DNA from: Spisula solida
Lineage: Eukaryota > Mollusca > Bivalvia > Venerida > Mactridae
Direction: 5' to 3'
DNA length: 64,000 nt
NCBI GenBank assembly: GCA_947247005.1
Contig: OX365947.1
Span: 35,172,760 to 35,236,759, forward strand
The translations under genes were made by a program, and so were the position numbers. Positions 1-12,557 of the stretch are shown here, piece after piece (within the stretch, counting starts at the first letter, position 1; each line of letters begins with the position of its first letter). A model generated the notes under the pieces. That model searched no databases, was not told the DNA's origin, and was given only the letters and a program-made list of their open reading frames with translations.

Positions 1-1180
1 AGTTTATATTGTACATGCATACGGCAAAATATTACGTTATTGATTAGACCAAACAACAATCGTGACATATCACCACAAACACCGCATGGACTTGGTTGTA
101 TTTGGGACATAAAACGAATAATGCTGCTTTCATATTTTACAAAGTCGTTTTAAATTGATATTGGAACGATAACCAACGTTATGCTATGACTAATGATGCT
201 GTTAAAAGCATAGAGCTTTTAATACGTTTTAGATTGATATGGGAACGTTACCACCGTTATGCAATGACTAACGATGCTGTTGGATCTTAAAGCCTTTAAC
301 GTTCAAGCATATATCTCACGAAGTGATCCAGGCTTCAACTAATGCATATTAAGTACACTCTTCAGTCCCCGGGTCGATCAGTGACTATGGCATTTCATTA
401 ATTTACGACGAGTTGAAACCAAAAGCCAATGATACTAGTATGCATAATGTAAAGGTATTTTGCGTTCGTTCTGTAGCTCATATAAATACAACGCAATGTA
501 ATACATATGATTAAACGCACCAAGACGATAAAAAAGATTATATTAAGTCAGACAGGGAAGGCAGCACTGAACTTAACCAGCCGAGCACAGCAAACATTAA
601 AACACACACAGCACAATACCCAACTGAAAACACGGCATCCCGTCCCGAAAGTCTGCCGCCTCAGTAAGTCGGACAGGGAAGGCAGCACTTAACTTAACAT
701 ATAACCGAACGAGAAAATGAACAGCCCAAGTCCCAGCTGTCAAAAAGCTGAATGAGCTAGTTTCACCTGAGGATACATGCAATGCTCGTATTCGTTGATA
801 ATATGATATCTAGAACAAATGTCAACTACTTAAAGTGAGACTACAACGATGCTAGGGATATTCATAGGAACTGTCGATCAACACATCTCGAAATTGATAT
901 CTAAAGTAAATGGCAGACAGGTTTTTAAGTTTAACACTATGTCTACGGAACAGTAATTGGAATAACTTCTGACGAGACAATGTCATTGAGAAAATTACAC
1001 TAAAACACATTCTGCTATTCGAAAAGTTTTCCCCATGCTATCCCCATAAGTTGTAATTGTGTTCGTGGCTTGGTTAAGTAAATGTTTTAATATCTTATTT
1101 ACTAGTTTTTTACCAGATCGGGCAATAAAACACAATATGAACACCAGTAATACATGTGAAGTTAAATTAACAAAACATGT
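1..1180. other. Intergenic AT-rich DNA with two weak repeats
   Basis: I see no gene here. A degenerate tandem duplication with a period near 79 bp lies at about 145-281; both copies share 'gaacg', 'ccgttatgc' and 'atgactaa.gatgctgtt'. A dispersed repeat is described separately at 525-760. Short open frames here have no family resemblance and are best read as chance. Confidence 0.6.
525..760. repeat. Dispersed repeat family A, copy 1
   Basis: The block begins with 'gattatattaagtcagaca', continues through 'gggaaggcagcact', and ends with 'cccaagtcccagctgtc'. The same ordered words occur at about 30583-30760, and part of them ('acccaactc', 'catcccactccgaaagt', 'tctcctcagt') at about 7790-7920. 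Three copies in one window show an interspersed element. I cannot assign a class, because no reverse transcriptase, inverted termini or poly-A tail is clear. The 61-aa open frame across it is not a gene. Confidence 0.6.
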
Positions 1181-1187
1181 AAATATC

Positions 1188-1280
1188 GCTGGCTTAGAAT
1201 AAGAAGGTCGAAAGTATTTGTAATCTGCATTTCAAGGCGCTTCTTATGAGCCTATTTTCACCTTCTAGTTCTAAGCCAGC
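1188..1280. mobile_element. 93-bp palindromic MITE
   Basis: The ends are inverted copies of GCTGGCTTAGAA..AGAAGGT and ACCTTCTAGTTCTAAGCCAGC. A second, one-sided copy of the same sequence lies at about 59552-59630 ('gctggcttagaa', 'atctgcat', 'gcttcttatg.gcctattttca') inside an intron of the IkB-like gene. Two copies and inverted ends support a tiny non-autonomous DNA transposon. The superfamily is not determined. Confidence 0.6.
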
Positions 1281-1582
1281 AATGTCAATGATTTAATATT
1301 GATACCAATCAGACTGACGGGACCATTTAAACATATTTCTAGGATGGCTATTTCTCATACTGTTGATTCCCCATAAGGCCTACAATGACTGTTCCGTACA
1401 TAGGTGAACATCACATAGGATCTAACATTGCTGAAACAACACTGATTAATCCCCATTGAGCATTTTCATGGCTGTTCTCATACAGGTGAGTCCCATGTAT
1501 AGCATTGGATGGTTGTAAGCAACAGTTCTGAATGATCCATTGTGCATTGGAATGAAAGCTGAAAGACAAATGTACGGCATTA

Positions 1583-1738
1583 AAAATGTTGAATGACAAA
1601 TGTACGATTATAAAATGTTGAATGACAAATGTACGATTATAAAATGTTGAATGACAAATGTACGATTATAAAATGTTGAATGACAAATGTACGTTTATAA
1701 AATGTTGAATGACAAATGTACGATTATAAAATATTGAA
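1583..1738. repeat. 29-bp tandem minisatellite
   Basis: The unit is TTGAATGACA + AATGTACGAT + TATAAAATG, repeated five to six times with almost no change; one copy has 'acgttt' and one 'aaaata'. Near identity implies recent expansion. Confidence 0.85.
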
Positions 1739-2153
1739 TGAACTAGTTTCAGCTATTTAAAGAAATACTGTTTAACATTGTACTTCCCAAACGAACGACT
1801 GCCAAGAACGTTGAAAGAATGGTGTTTAATTCAGAGAACGTGTTGATATAATGTGCTTTTATCGAACACAATCAGTTTACAACTTTTCAAGCGAAATGGA
1901 CCATTGTCTTGATTGTGTAGTGGTTATGTCGGAAAGTATGATTAATGACAGAAACATACTTGATTATGTGCAATGTTAATGATCTTACAAGACTTAATGA
2001 ACTACTTTCATCAATAGCAATCGTACATGTACACGTATAATTGCTGTTTGGTCTAATATCAAGCATGTGACATTCGGAAATTCAACCGAATTTTTTAATG
2101 GAAAAATGCTACCTGGAGCAAATTTATCCCGCGTGACTTTCACAATAAGCAAG

Positions 2154-2311
2154 ACTTAGAATATAACCTACATTATGAGCCAATGAAAACGCCGCACTTT
2201 GGCGGTTAACTGAAAATTTAATCATTAAAATTTTCTCTTCACAGACTTTACGTCATGCGTTGGCGCTACTTTCTATCGGCCAATCAGAATGCAGAATGTT
2301 ATATTCTAAGT
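2154..2311. mobile_element. Foldback element with ACTTAGAATATAAC ends
   Basis: ACTTAGAATATAAC at the left is matched by GTTATATTCTAAGT at the right, with 'gccaatgaaaacgcc' and 'ggccaatcagaatgc' as further partly matching inner segments. The block looks like a short foldback or MITE. It lies directly next to the hairpin at 2314-2414. Confidence 0.5.
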
Positions 2312-2313
2312 TA

Positions 2314-2414
2314 GTTAGAACATATTAAGTAAATTTTAATGACTAAAAAGGACTCGTTTCGCTTCGCTCGCTCCGCCCTTTTTGATCATTAAAATTTACT
2401 TAATATGTTCTAAC
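2314..2414. repeat. Long hairpin with GC-rich loop
   Basis: The left arm GTTAGAACATATTAAGTAAA, continued by ttttaatga, is repeated as its reverse complement at the right with one or two differences. The loop is rich in 'cgcttcgctcgctccgccc'. The same architecture, long AT-balanced arms around a short CG-rich loop, recurs at 16126-16267 and 18203-18325. Confidence 0.75.
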
Positions 2415-3237
2415 TATAACTTAGTACAACTCCAAGTAGTTACTGTATCGCCAAGCGTTATTTTATTCGTTAAATATGTTATCTTGAACTTTTTAAAAAA
2501 CTCGCGAATGATACAGAGCGTCATGTATAATCTGTGTACAACATCATACATGTTTTTCTATCCATCCAGCTTAAAACACCAGACCGTGGCATTTTTCATT
2601 ACAACCAATTTTGTCATATCTTCTTATTTGCGTTGAATCAGATGCTACGAACCCTGGTCTTGTGATCAAATAACCGTCTCACCATAGTTGAAATTATTTA
2701 AATCATATCACTAACTTAGTGCCTCTCAGACAAGTAATCTGAACAAGTGAAAGGACGAACATACGCACATGGTGACCCCAGTATCTCCCTACAGTAAACT
2801 TCGATTAGTGTACGTTTAATTTTGGGCAACAAGTTAACTGTTTGCAACCAGCACTCATAGGTTTCCTCCGTAACTATTTATATCCTCCGGAACCATTTGT
2901 ATCTGGCTCATTTCTGGCAACATATCAAATAATGAATATATAATATATAGGTACTTATTCAACAGGAATGTTTAAAAATAACATTCCTGTATTTTTACAA
3001 TGAACCCTTACTACCACTACAACACAGATGACCATGAAATGATTAAGTTAATGAAATTAAAGTACCAAAAAGCAATAATTATTATTCTTCCATAGGATCA
3101 AGCTACATAGCTGTACAATCAAGTTTGCATATAGGTGGACAAAGTATTTTCAACTTAATTTAAAAAATCTGTTAATTATGCAATCTAGAAAAATGACCTG
3201 GAACTATTTATTCAATTTGATTTGAAGTTTTAAAATA

Positions 3238-6200
3238 CACGGGCGGTAATCACGTGACTTCGTCTTGTATGTTAAACGAACAATGGCGGACATTCAGCCT
3301 CGGTAAGCACCTATTTTTCTTGAAGTTATATGTCTTACAACCTCGATATCAAAACCTCACATAGCCTATCATATGCGCAATGCTTTTTTTCGAACGTTAG
3401 AACTTAGTTTTGCCTCATAATGTGAATAGATTTCGAGAACACTCATTGAATTGGATCCAGAGTTTCGGCGCAAGGCCGGTATGTTGCACGCATCGTATAA
3501 TGTGTTGTCGAATTATCCACAAATAAGGCTCTCTGCTACGAAAAAGGTATAAAATTATATCAAATGTTTGATTATATCGTGAACGAAACATGTATGGATT
3601 TCTACGGGGTAAAATTCGTCAGTATATTTCAATTTTACGAAAGTAGTATGTAAAACGAACGTTTTTGTACTGGTATGTCTCACGTACAAATCTCAGTAAG
3701 TTCAAAGTTAGCTCTTTTTAAACATCTTACCATCCCATTTATATGTTTTATATGTCAAAATATTTACAGAACGATACAGTTGAAGTCCAATTATTGCATT
3801 ACGTGATATAAAATTGCAAGAAAAGCACTTCAAATGTGTGCCGTTAATTCAGATGCTTTAATGCTCATGTTTGGCCATGTCATTTCTTAATGGAAACTAT
3901 ATTATCAATATAGTTTGTTAAAACCCAAAGAGTGCCTCCGGTTTACTGGTAGTCGCTTGGCCACAGAGAAACCAGGATTTCAATGTTCCTTTTGACCAAC
4001 CTGAGGTTATGAAGAAGCTATACTAAATAGGCCGATGTAGGCTAGCTGTTCTGTTATAAAAACCTTCACAAAAGAGCTTGGATGGCATCATGCGTAGTAA
4101 TTAATCGAAACGATCCATATTGCTGCTCTGTTACTGGAATAAACTACATCTAAATCGAAAGTAACTATATCAGACCTATACTATATCTATATTAATTAAA
4201 GTCCGTGGAAATACCCGAAAGGTTGTATGTAGTAAAGATATAGATCATGCGGTGAACGGAAACGTTCGTTTTTGAAAAGTTGGGAGTGGCAAACTAGTTT
4301 TGTGATATAATTTCTAATCCTTCTTTTAATAGACAAATTTCAGTGTGACGTCACAAGCACCTGTAACTGTTTATCTGTTTGGATGGCAGAAAGGGGCCAG
4401 CATTTATAAACAACTGCACTGGAATTTCAATATATTTATATCCACGGGAAGCGCCTAACTTTCATATTTTAAAAATGCTATTGGTTTCATAGTTTTACAT
4501 TTCAAACAAACTCATAAAATGAATTAACCAAAATTATTAATCTGGTTCACCACTAACATTTGCAAGTTTAAATAGTTGTTTAAACGGGGAATTTCAGATA
4601 AGAAAACTATTTTTTACATAATCAAAATATGAATTTAAAGAGCTTTCCACAGATATAAGATACTTATAAATTGTACGAAAAATGAATTAGTAGTCTCAAA
4701 TATAAGATTACTAGTTTTAAGCCATTATCCACCGTATAGTTCTTGCCATCCAGATAAAATCATCCATATCTTTATGATATCTTGTTACTATTTTTAGAAC
4801 ATAAACAATAATATGAAATGTGCCTATAGTTACAAATATTAAATTGGTGTCGATCCTACCCAAAACAAATGAGTTTATATATAATATTGAAACCAGAAAG
4901 ACTAAACAACAATTCTAACACGATCCGCGGATTATTCCATATAAACATAGAGCAAACAAGAGCATGTTGTATTACCCCCATAAAACATACCTCTCAAATT
5001 GGCTGTTACTATTTACGCCCCGTATCACGTGACATATTTATGAATGAATGAACGTAAACTTTATAGTAAAAACTTCTACGAGTCGCGATGGCAAGGCAAG
5101 TTGCACGAGAATCCAGTGTTACAGCTATGACGCATCTATTTTTAGAAACTCAAATATAATCTCGAAACTAAGTTTCATAAAAACATCTGATAATCATTCC
5201 ATTTATATGTTTCAATATATGAAATAGATACCTTATACTCGTGTTTTTAAAATTGTTTCAATGTTTAAAATGTGTTATTTCCTTTAGAAAATTACAAAGG
5301 TCGTTTGCATTAACGAGGGAGGTAATTGTACCAGCTAACAAGCCACTCAATTGGAATCACCTTAAAATTACAATATCTTACAGAAAGTTTTTGTATAGGG
5401 TAGGGTATTCACACTAATCTGAATTTTTACATTGATTTGTAACATCGAAACCAGTAAGTTAAAATGCAATTCGCATTATAAATGTTATAACATGTATTTT
5501 TATGCGTTCACCATTACCTATCTGCGCCTGAGGACCATAAATTCCCCGAAACTAATTGCAACGATTATCTTACCCTTTAAGTACATGTATATGCCTTTTC
5601 AACTTAAATCTAAAATGTGACTATGGTATTTTAATCCAAACATTGCCCAATTACTCGCATTAAGGTCTCCTTTGTATACTTCTGTTTTATACCTCGTTTG
5701 TATCATGAAAAGTCCTTGTTTGTCTGGTTAAATAATAAGTAGCATAAGACGTAAGAGTATTGTGTATTGGCTATTAGATCAATTGTTGAATGTATGTCCG
5801 TTTTTAAATTGACAGAATCTAAATTGAGAGTGTCACGAGTCCTTAGTTGCAAACGTAGCATAAGTATGTATCGATTATAAAAAAATCAATACACATCTAT
5901 ATAAAACCAATATACTTCTCCTTGAAAAATATTTTGACATATAAAACATATATATGGGATAGTAAAATGTTTAAAAAGAGCTAACTCTGAACTTACTGAA
6001 CCCTACCGAGATTTGTACGTGAGACATACCAGTACAAAAACGTTCGTTTTACATACTACTTTCGTAAAATTGAAATATACTGACGAATTTTACCCCGTAG
6101 ACATCCTTACATGTTTCGTTCACGATATAATCAAACATTTGATATAATTTTATACCTTTTTCGTAGCAGAGAGCCATATTTGTGGATAATTCGACAACAA

Positions 6201-6463
6201 TTTATACGATGCGTGCAACATACCGGCCTTGCGCCGAAACTCTGGATCAAATTCAATGAGTGTTCTCGAAATCTATTCACATTATGAGGCAAAACTAAGT
6301 TCTAACGTTCGAAAAAAAGCATTGCGCATATGATAGGCTATGTGAGGTTTTGCTATCGAGGCTGTAAGACATATAACTTCAAGAAAAATAGGTGCTTACC
6401 GAGGCTGAATGCCGCCATTGTTCGTTTAACATACAAGACGAAGTCACGTGATTACCGCCCGTG
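3238..6463. mobile_element. 3.2-kb DNA element with ~530-bp terminal inverted repeats
   Basis: CACGGGCGGTAATCACGTGA at 3238 is mirrored by TCACGTGATTACCGCCCGTG ending at 6463. The mirror continues for about 530 bp, to about 3767 on the left and from about 5927 on the right, with few differences. The element is flanked on both sides by the same 8 bp, TTAAAATA (3230-3237 and 6464-6471), a target-site duplication. An 8-bp duplication with a CA...TG terminus fits the hAT superfamily and, less well, P or Merlin. The 2.15-kb middle shows no transposase ORF, so it is non-autonomous. Each arm carries an ATGGCGG start-like word followed by CGGTAAG (see findings). Confidence 0.85.
3768..5926. other. 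Non-coding core of the long-TIR element
   Basis: About 2.15 kb of AT-rich sequence lies between the arms. The two 60-62-aa open frames inside are short, unlike any family I know, and interrupted on all sides by stops. I see no transposase motifs. Confidence 0.5.
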
Positions 6464-6471
6464 TTAAAATA

Positions 6472-9220
6472 ATGATGAATTTAAATAGAAGTTGGTGTGT
6501 CGATTAAAACTGGGTTTTTTAAACTGTGAGGCATCAACCTACCTTTACCAGGGGCTTGTGCTAAGCAGAAATGTATATTGTGATGATATCAATACATTAA
6601 ACAACATTATTTAATGAGCGCGTATATGCGGTATAACGTTACATATTGCGAACACTAAATTTGGTTACGGAGGAAATAGTTACGGAGGGTAAAATGTGCA
6701 TGTTTAATTCGATATATTCAATGAGTATTTCAATAAAAGTGTGGTTTAAACCCCTTTTTGGACGTAACTCTGTCTTGTTTATGTAGGACCAAAGCCAATT
6801 TTTATCTACAACGGTTGATTATGTATGAAAAGATGGTTACGGAGGAAATGGAAAATAATTGGACAAACGAAACCATGGTTTACAAATCTGATAGATGTAA
6901 TATAAGTGTATGTGAGTGAAATGTTTATCCAATATTTTCTGATTGGGTGTCATTGCTACAATTTCATTAATATAAATAACAATTTAAGCTACTCATTTAT
7001 AAAATGAAGACCTTATCAAAATAGTTACGGTAGGAAACACGAAATCAAGCGACAGGGCACAATGTGAACGGAAAATTCTAAAATGCAAGTTATTCATCAA
7101 AGCCTATCAGTGTTTGATGCCATGCCATACCAAGTATGTGAGAACACGGCATTTTTACATATTGAATATACATAATGTACACTTTTCGTCAATGAAAGTC
7201 AACAAGTCAGCCAAGCGACATGCGAAAACGCTATAACCTCTCCATTTACTAGCCATCAAAAGTTAGTTTCCTCGAGTCGTACATTGCTAAAAATCTGGGA
7301 AAGTCGTCCTAAGTCGTTAGACATGCTAAAATAATAGAAAACATTTATGCATAACCCTTACATCATAGTTATAAACAGGCAAATTCGAGCGACAGCTATT
7401 TTTCAAAATTGGGTCGATTATTTGAATTTGGCTGAAATAAGTAACTGGGCAGGGGATGATTTGGCATGAGATGAAGAACAAAATGCAACTTAAAAGCTAC
7501 ACAAAGTCCTAATATCTTTACCCTATAGTTGCATATATGAATCATAAATTAAATACGAACCGGATAGGGTGCGAATAACGCGAACAAATCTAATAGAGAA
7601 TGCTTGTGAATATAAGGAAAGTAACTAGCGCCAAATGTTGGTTGATTATTTAAGTTTGAAAATCACCACTGTTTTAATCATAAAATTAAACCCATCACCA
7701 TGATTTACAGCAATTTATATAGAAATACGAAACTAAGGGCAAATGTAGCTCCCAACAGAAACGCCAGGGTACGAACGTCACAAACAGGACGCAATGCATG
7801 AAAACAAAAAGACACAGACAATACCCAACTCAAATAGCAACTCCAAAACCATAACATCCCACTCCGAAAGTATGTCTCCTCAGTCAGTCAAAACAAACCG
7901 AACGGACAAGAGTATACCAAAGATACGACGTCACACCACAATGACAACCCACAACAGACACAGTGTACATGCAACTTTAAATTATACGAAGCAGTGTTAT
8001 GTACCAGTACACAATAATAATAATAGTAATAAATACAATATTTTATGAGGAAACTCATTTGACAATATATATCAACCTTCCATAAGATCCTCCACAATGA
8101 ACAATGAACTAGAAAAATAACTACATCTATGCGTATAGAATATTGAAATATTTGAAATGTTGGCCCTCATGATCACAGGTAAATGTATCATTGATAAGGA
8201 GTAAAAATAAATTTCTTTCATAAAATTTATGTTATCTTAGATACTATAAATTTTATAAAAAAAATATTTGTTTTGTTTAATCTTTATTAATGATACAGTT
8301 ACCTGTGCATATGATATGTCACAATATAATTTTAAAATATTTATAAAGGAGTGTCACTGAAAGGATATAAAAAAACTGAGGTATATATACCTACAAAAAC
8401 ATACTATACACATAGAAACTTTTTCAAGACCATATCTAAATATAATTAATCGAAACAAACTTGTTCACGTGTGGACGTACACACCATAAGAGCCAGCGTA
8501 TCAATTTACATGTGAAGCAACAAAAGAGCAAGACATGAAAATAAAAGAGACTAGGATCAACACCTGTCGTCCGGAAAGGCTAATGTTAGTCATATTCATA
8601 GAGTCGGGTCATTACACAGAGAACTAGGAAGCATAATAGCGAACTGTAAATGGACCCACCTAAACATGCCGTCCTAAGCAAAATTAAAGAATCATATCCT
8701 CTTACCAGAAAAGTTTTACACTCTTGATAAACATATCATGTGTGTCACGATGACCATAAACTATTTCGAAATTTGTTAAGCTCATCAGCATAAATTCAGA
8801 TTAAGACATACCCTGTCACAGAAGAGTCTTTAAATTAATACCATATTTAGAAATGAGATCAGTATTTTGCCAATGGAATTTTGCAAAAGTTTTATGTAGT
8901 TTATGAATGCAATGCTGTAGCCTTTTTTTGCAGTACTAGTAATTTATTAGTATTACAAATATGTCGAGTTTACCACCCGAGAACAAGCTCTTGCAAAACG
9001 AATTAACTGAAAGGCGTGAACACCTTCAGAAGTTCCCCGTTGATCATCTCCATCCAAGTGTAGGTAATTTACAGTTTCGAGCTTAATTATAATAAAATCA
9101 TCATTATTTTCCGTAAATCGTACTAATAGGTTTGTCTGTTCTAATTGTAAGATCGAGATCTAGGAAAGATGCGTATGTACATGGCAAATAATTATCCAGA
9201 CTAAAAACTAATACTTTAAA
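6472..9220. other. Intergenic AT-rich DNA
   Basis: No gene was recognised. 'Ggttacggagga' words recur at about 6660-6690, 6835 and 7022, which may mark old repeats. Part of family A lies at about 7790-7920 and an (AAT)-rich stretch at about 8019-8035. The overlapping 84- and 69-aa frames on opposite strands there are chance. Confidence 0.5.
7790..7920. repeat. Dispersed repeat family A, partial copy
   Basis: The ordered words 'aatacccaactcaaa', 'catcccactccgaaagt' and 'tctcctcagtcagtc' match 615-672 in the same order with about 75-80 percent identity by eye. Flanking parts of the family are missing or too diverged to see. Confidence 0.45.
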
Positions 9221-9224
9221 CTTC

Positions 9225-10380
9225 ACCAAGTTCACCGTGGTTCCTGAAGCCTGGAAAGAAGCAAACGTGACTGACATCTTCAAGAAAGGATCTCGACACG
9301 ATCTTGCAAACTACCGCCCTGTCTCTCTTACCAGTCTAGGTTGTAAATATTTGGAACACATCCGTCAGTAACACCCTTAAGCATCTGGAAAAGCAAACCA
9401 TCTTACATGACTGTCAACGTGGTTTCAGAGCACGAAGAAGTAAAAGCTGACCTCATCATCCGGGACTTTTCCAAAGCATTTGACCGTGTTCCACACCAGA
9501 GGCTACTAACGAAACACCACCATTACGGAATCAGCTCAAACATCCTCCAGTAGATAGCTTTCTTAGTTTGCAACAGGTCCCAACAAGCGCTAGTTGAATA
9601 CAAATCTTCTGACAGAGAACCTGTGATCAGCGGCGTCCCTCAGGGCTCTGTCATTCATCAATGATCTCCCAGACAGTGAATTGTCATCAACACGCCTCTT
9701 TGCAGACGACTGTAGCCTAATACTGATACATCAGGTCACCAGAAGACCAAGCAATACTACAACGTGAGCTTGATGCCTTGACAGAGTGGGATAGAAATGG
9801 GACATGGACTTTCACCCACAGAAATGTAGCTTTCTGAGAGTCACCAGAAATCGGAAACCTTTCCAGTTAAACTGCGTCCTGAAAAGCATCACTCACCAGG
9901 AAGACACCATCACCAAGTAATTGGGAGTAGTACAAGAATCTGACCTAGGCAGGACTATACACATCAACAAAAAGTAAAAGCAAGTAGAAGCAAACAGCAT
10001 CCTTGCATGGCTTCCTCAAAAGAAATCTCAAAAAATCTCCGAACAAACAGAAACCAACGCATACATATTCACTTGTACGACCGAACGTTGACTACTGCGT
10101 TACCATCTGGAATCCTCATCATCAAAACCTCTCGAAAACATATACATACAAATTCAGTTTCTTTCCATGGACCATCCCTCTGTCGAACAACTTTACCAGC
10201 CCCATTGGCTGAGGCATTTTTCAAGAAGGGGCCTGAGAAACTCTCATTCAAAGGGGAACCCTACAGCAATGAGAATTGATGGGTGTTGAGCTATGTGAGT
10301 CGGGACTCAGTTCCTGTCACCGCCACGGAAGCTGGACAGTTCAAGTGCCTTGATGGTCGAAACATATCTGAGCAAATATG
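9225..10380 (+). pseudogene. Dead LINE reverse transcriptase (jockey/CR1-like)
   Basis: Conceptual translation across several frames gives the hallmark blocks of a non-LTR retrotransposon reverse transcriptase in order: VPEAWKEANVTDIFKKGSRH, then LANYRPVSLTSLGCKYLEH, then QRGFRARRS, DFSKAFDRVPHQRLLTKHHH, SGVPQGS, FINDLPDSELSSTRLFADDC (the FADD form of the YxDD catalytic motif), FHPQKC, and finally LVRPNVDYCVTIWNPHH. That is RT domains 1-7 plus the C-terminal region of the jockey/CR1 group. Frame shifts, in-frame stops and a deletion between QRGFRARRS and the DFSKAF block show it is inactive. There is no endonuclease domain upstream, so it is 5'-truncated as most LINE copies are. The 69- and 90-aa open frames at about 10003-10279 are pieces of its C-terminal end. 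Strand and class are certain; the exact clade is not. Confidence 0.9.
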
Positions 10381-11027
10381 TCCATAGTTTTATTTTATTT
10401 TCTATCATGCATCTCTCCATCGTCTTGAACGAGTCTATTCTTCCATACTTTCCCTATCAATCTCTTTCTTTTTCTATCTAGCGCACCGTTAAAGTATTGC
10501 CACGTCTGATAGATTAACGTATTATGTAGATGTAGATTGTAATACCAACATTGACCCTAGAAACTGCAAGTATATATAAAACATCAAGATAACGCCCGAA
10601 GGGGCTACCTTTGCTGTGTCCCAGTCTGAGCAAATGAAAAATAAAGCATCTTTTGTTTGGATTAAAAACAACTATAACCACCTTTAAGACAATTCGATTA
10701 TATTCAGTCCCAGGTTAATTTTACCGACCTGTGTCCCAGAGGGAAGTAACTGCTGCTACGAGTACGGAAAAGTACGGTGTTCCGAATTCAACATCCAGTA
10801 AGGATTTTATACATGACCATTTCAAAGGAAAGGAAAACGCCTTTGAAACTATTTTATATTTTGAAGGTAAGTTTAATCTAATAAAACATGATGCATTTAT
10901 AATATATTTCAAAGTGTTTATGTTTCTTTGTATTTCGATTAATGGCATGCCTGTGTTTTCCTTCATTACCCAAATAATGATTGTTTTGCAAGGCATTTAT
11001 ATTCGCACATGAACTTGTTTACAGTCA
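10381..11027. other. LINE 3' flank and unassigned sequence
   Basis: The first part, 'catgcatctctccatcgtc' to about 10550, may be the decayed LINE tail. The remainder to 11027 is unassigned. Two open frames of about 90 aa overlap here on opposite strands and neither resembles a known protein. Confidence 0.4.
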
Positions 11028-11342
11028 ACTCACCCCCCTACCAACTCACCCCCTCACCAACTCACCCTGGATTTGGATAACTCGCCCTACGCAATGACCA
11101 ACTCATCCCCCCCCCTTAAAAAAATAACATACCAACTCACCCCCCTAAAGATATAATTAGATCTATTATATCAATTGTCAATAGTCAAATACCTTGTTTA
11201 AAAACATGGCAGTGGCTAGCCGTCCCGGCGCCGGACAACTAGACAGCGAAATTAGTCGTCCGGCGTCGGACGACTAGACAGCGAAATTAGTCGTCCGTCA
11301 GTGGACTACTAGCAAATGCTACGTGCATTGGCTAGATAACCG

Positions 11343-11480
11343 TCATTCTATTTCTACGCATTTTGCATCTACCTTATGATAAAGGTTATATAATAAACTA
11401 CGAATATAGGCAAGACATGTCAATGCCTTATCTGCAACTATTTTGTGACCTCCCGTATATCTCCGTATATTGTCCGCCAT
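11343..11480 (-). CDS. Small ORF in left inverted arm (45 aa)
   Basis: The frame starts ATGGCGGAC and encodes MADNIRRYTGGHK...VDAKCVEIE. It has a partner at 12089-12226 on the other strand with 3 amino-acid and 2 silent differences over 138 nt. The reading frame stays open upstream through an in-frame MPTAMSAFLRASLYHSD segment, so a longer form starting near 11531 is possible. No family is recognised. It points outward from the element centre. Five changes, three of them replacing, is no proof of selection, so expression is not implied. Confidence 0.4.
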   Translation of the reverse strand: MADNIRRYTGGHKIVADKALTCLAYIRSLLYNLYHKVDAKCVEIE

Positions 11481-12088
11481 ATCAGAATGGTATAAACTGG
11501 CACGAAGGAATGCGGACATCGCTGTCGGCATGAGACCTATATATAGTGCAAAAATATCCAAGTTGATTGAAATGGTAATGCTATGTTAAAGTGACATACA
11601 GTAGCATTATGCTATGCTCATTATGATAAGTAGTAGGTAATAGAGATGTAGAAGAAATGGTGTCACAAACAAAGCTAGGGTGGCAATTTAATTTTTCATT
11701 TGCCGTTTTAATGACACATATATACAAAACAATACAATTTACAATTGAAATTTTTATTTGTTTTCATTTTAAATACAACAACAATATACAATAGGGTCTA
11801 CCATGATAACATTTATAAACGGCAACATGGTTTTCACACTATTATATAACCAGTGACATTCCGAACTGCCAATTACCTTACACAACAATTTTATTTTTTC
11901 AGCATGAAGTAAAATACTTCCACAATCCTCATAATACTGTAATTGAAACATCCTTTGTTCCCTTACTACTTCTAGCTCTATTTCTAATGCCATTTCTAAT
12001 ACACAGTTGCACCATTGCTATTTGTATCGCTTTATAAAACCCAACAGCGATTTCCGCATTCATTTGTGCCAGTTTATACCATTCCAAT

Positions 12089-12226
12089 ATGGCGGACAAA
12101 ATACGGAGGTACACGGGAGGTCACAAAATGGTTGCAGATAAGGCATTGACATGTCTTGCCTATATTCGTAGTTTATTATATAACCTTTATTATAAGGTAG
12201 ATGCAAAATGCGTAGAAATAGAATGA
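12089..12226 (+). CDS. Small ORF in right inverted arm (45 aa)
   Basis: This is the mirror partner of the frame at 11343-11480: MADKIRRYTGGHK then MVADKALTCLAYIRSLLYNL and VDAKCVEIE. Upstream similarity continues (NPTAISAFICASLYHSN) to an in-frame TAA at 12035-12037. The methionine that begins the longer form on the left is asparagine here, which makes the internal ATGGCGGAC the only start shared by both arms. Function unknown. Confidence 0.4.
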   Translation: MADKIRRYTGGHKMVADKALTCLAYIRSLLYNLYYKVDAKCVEIE

Positions 12227-12557
12227 CGGTTATCTAGCCAATGCACGTAGCGTTTGCTAGTAGTCCACTGACGGACGACTAATTTCGCTGTCTAGTCGTC
12301 CGGTGCCGGACGGCTAGCCACTGCCTTTCCGAACGATCAAGTTTTGAAAATAACGAAGGTAAATAACTAACAAACTCGCAAGTATTCGAGAAAGCAGAGG
12401 TCTGTTAATTTATTTGTGTATAAATACACTTTATTATCATGAATTAACACTAGTTTAAAAATAAATATAATATTCTACATATAAAATTGATGGGGGGGGT
12501 GAGTTGGACATTTCGAAATTGACATCGGGCGAGTTGTCCAAATCCAGGATGAGTTTG

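Larger units (their letters stand above)
11208..12325. mobile_element. 1.1-kb long-TIR element with GGCAGTGGCTAGCCGTCC ends
   Basis: The left end GGCAGTGGCTAGCCGTCC matches the right end in inverse, and similarity continues for about 300 bp into each arm. The subterminal part is a set of nested GC-rich palindromes (CTAGCCGTCCGG..CCGGACGACTAG). The left arm has one extra 36-bp unit containing GTCGTCCGGCGTCGGACGAC. Each arm encodes a near-identical small ORF. I found no convincing target duplication, so the superfamily is open. Confidence 0.8.

Noticed and set aside
10721..11012. Overlapping 91- and 93-aa frames on opposite strands
   Set aside because: No recognisable protein features, and each is the shadow of the other.
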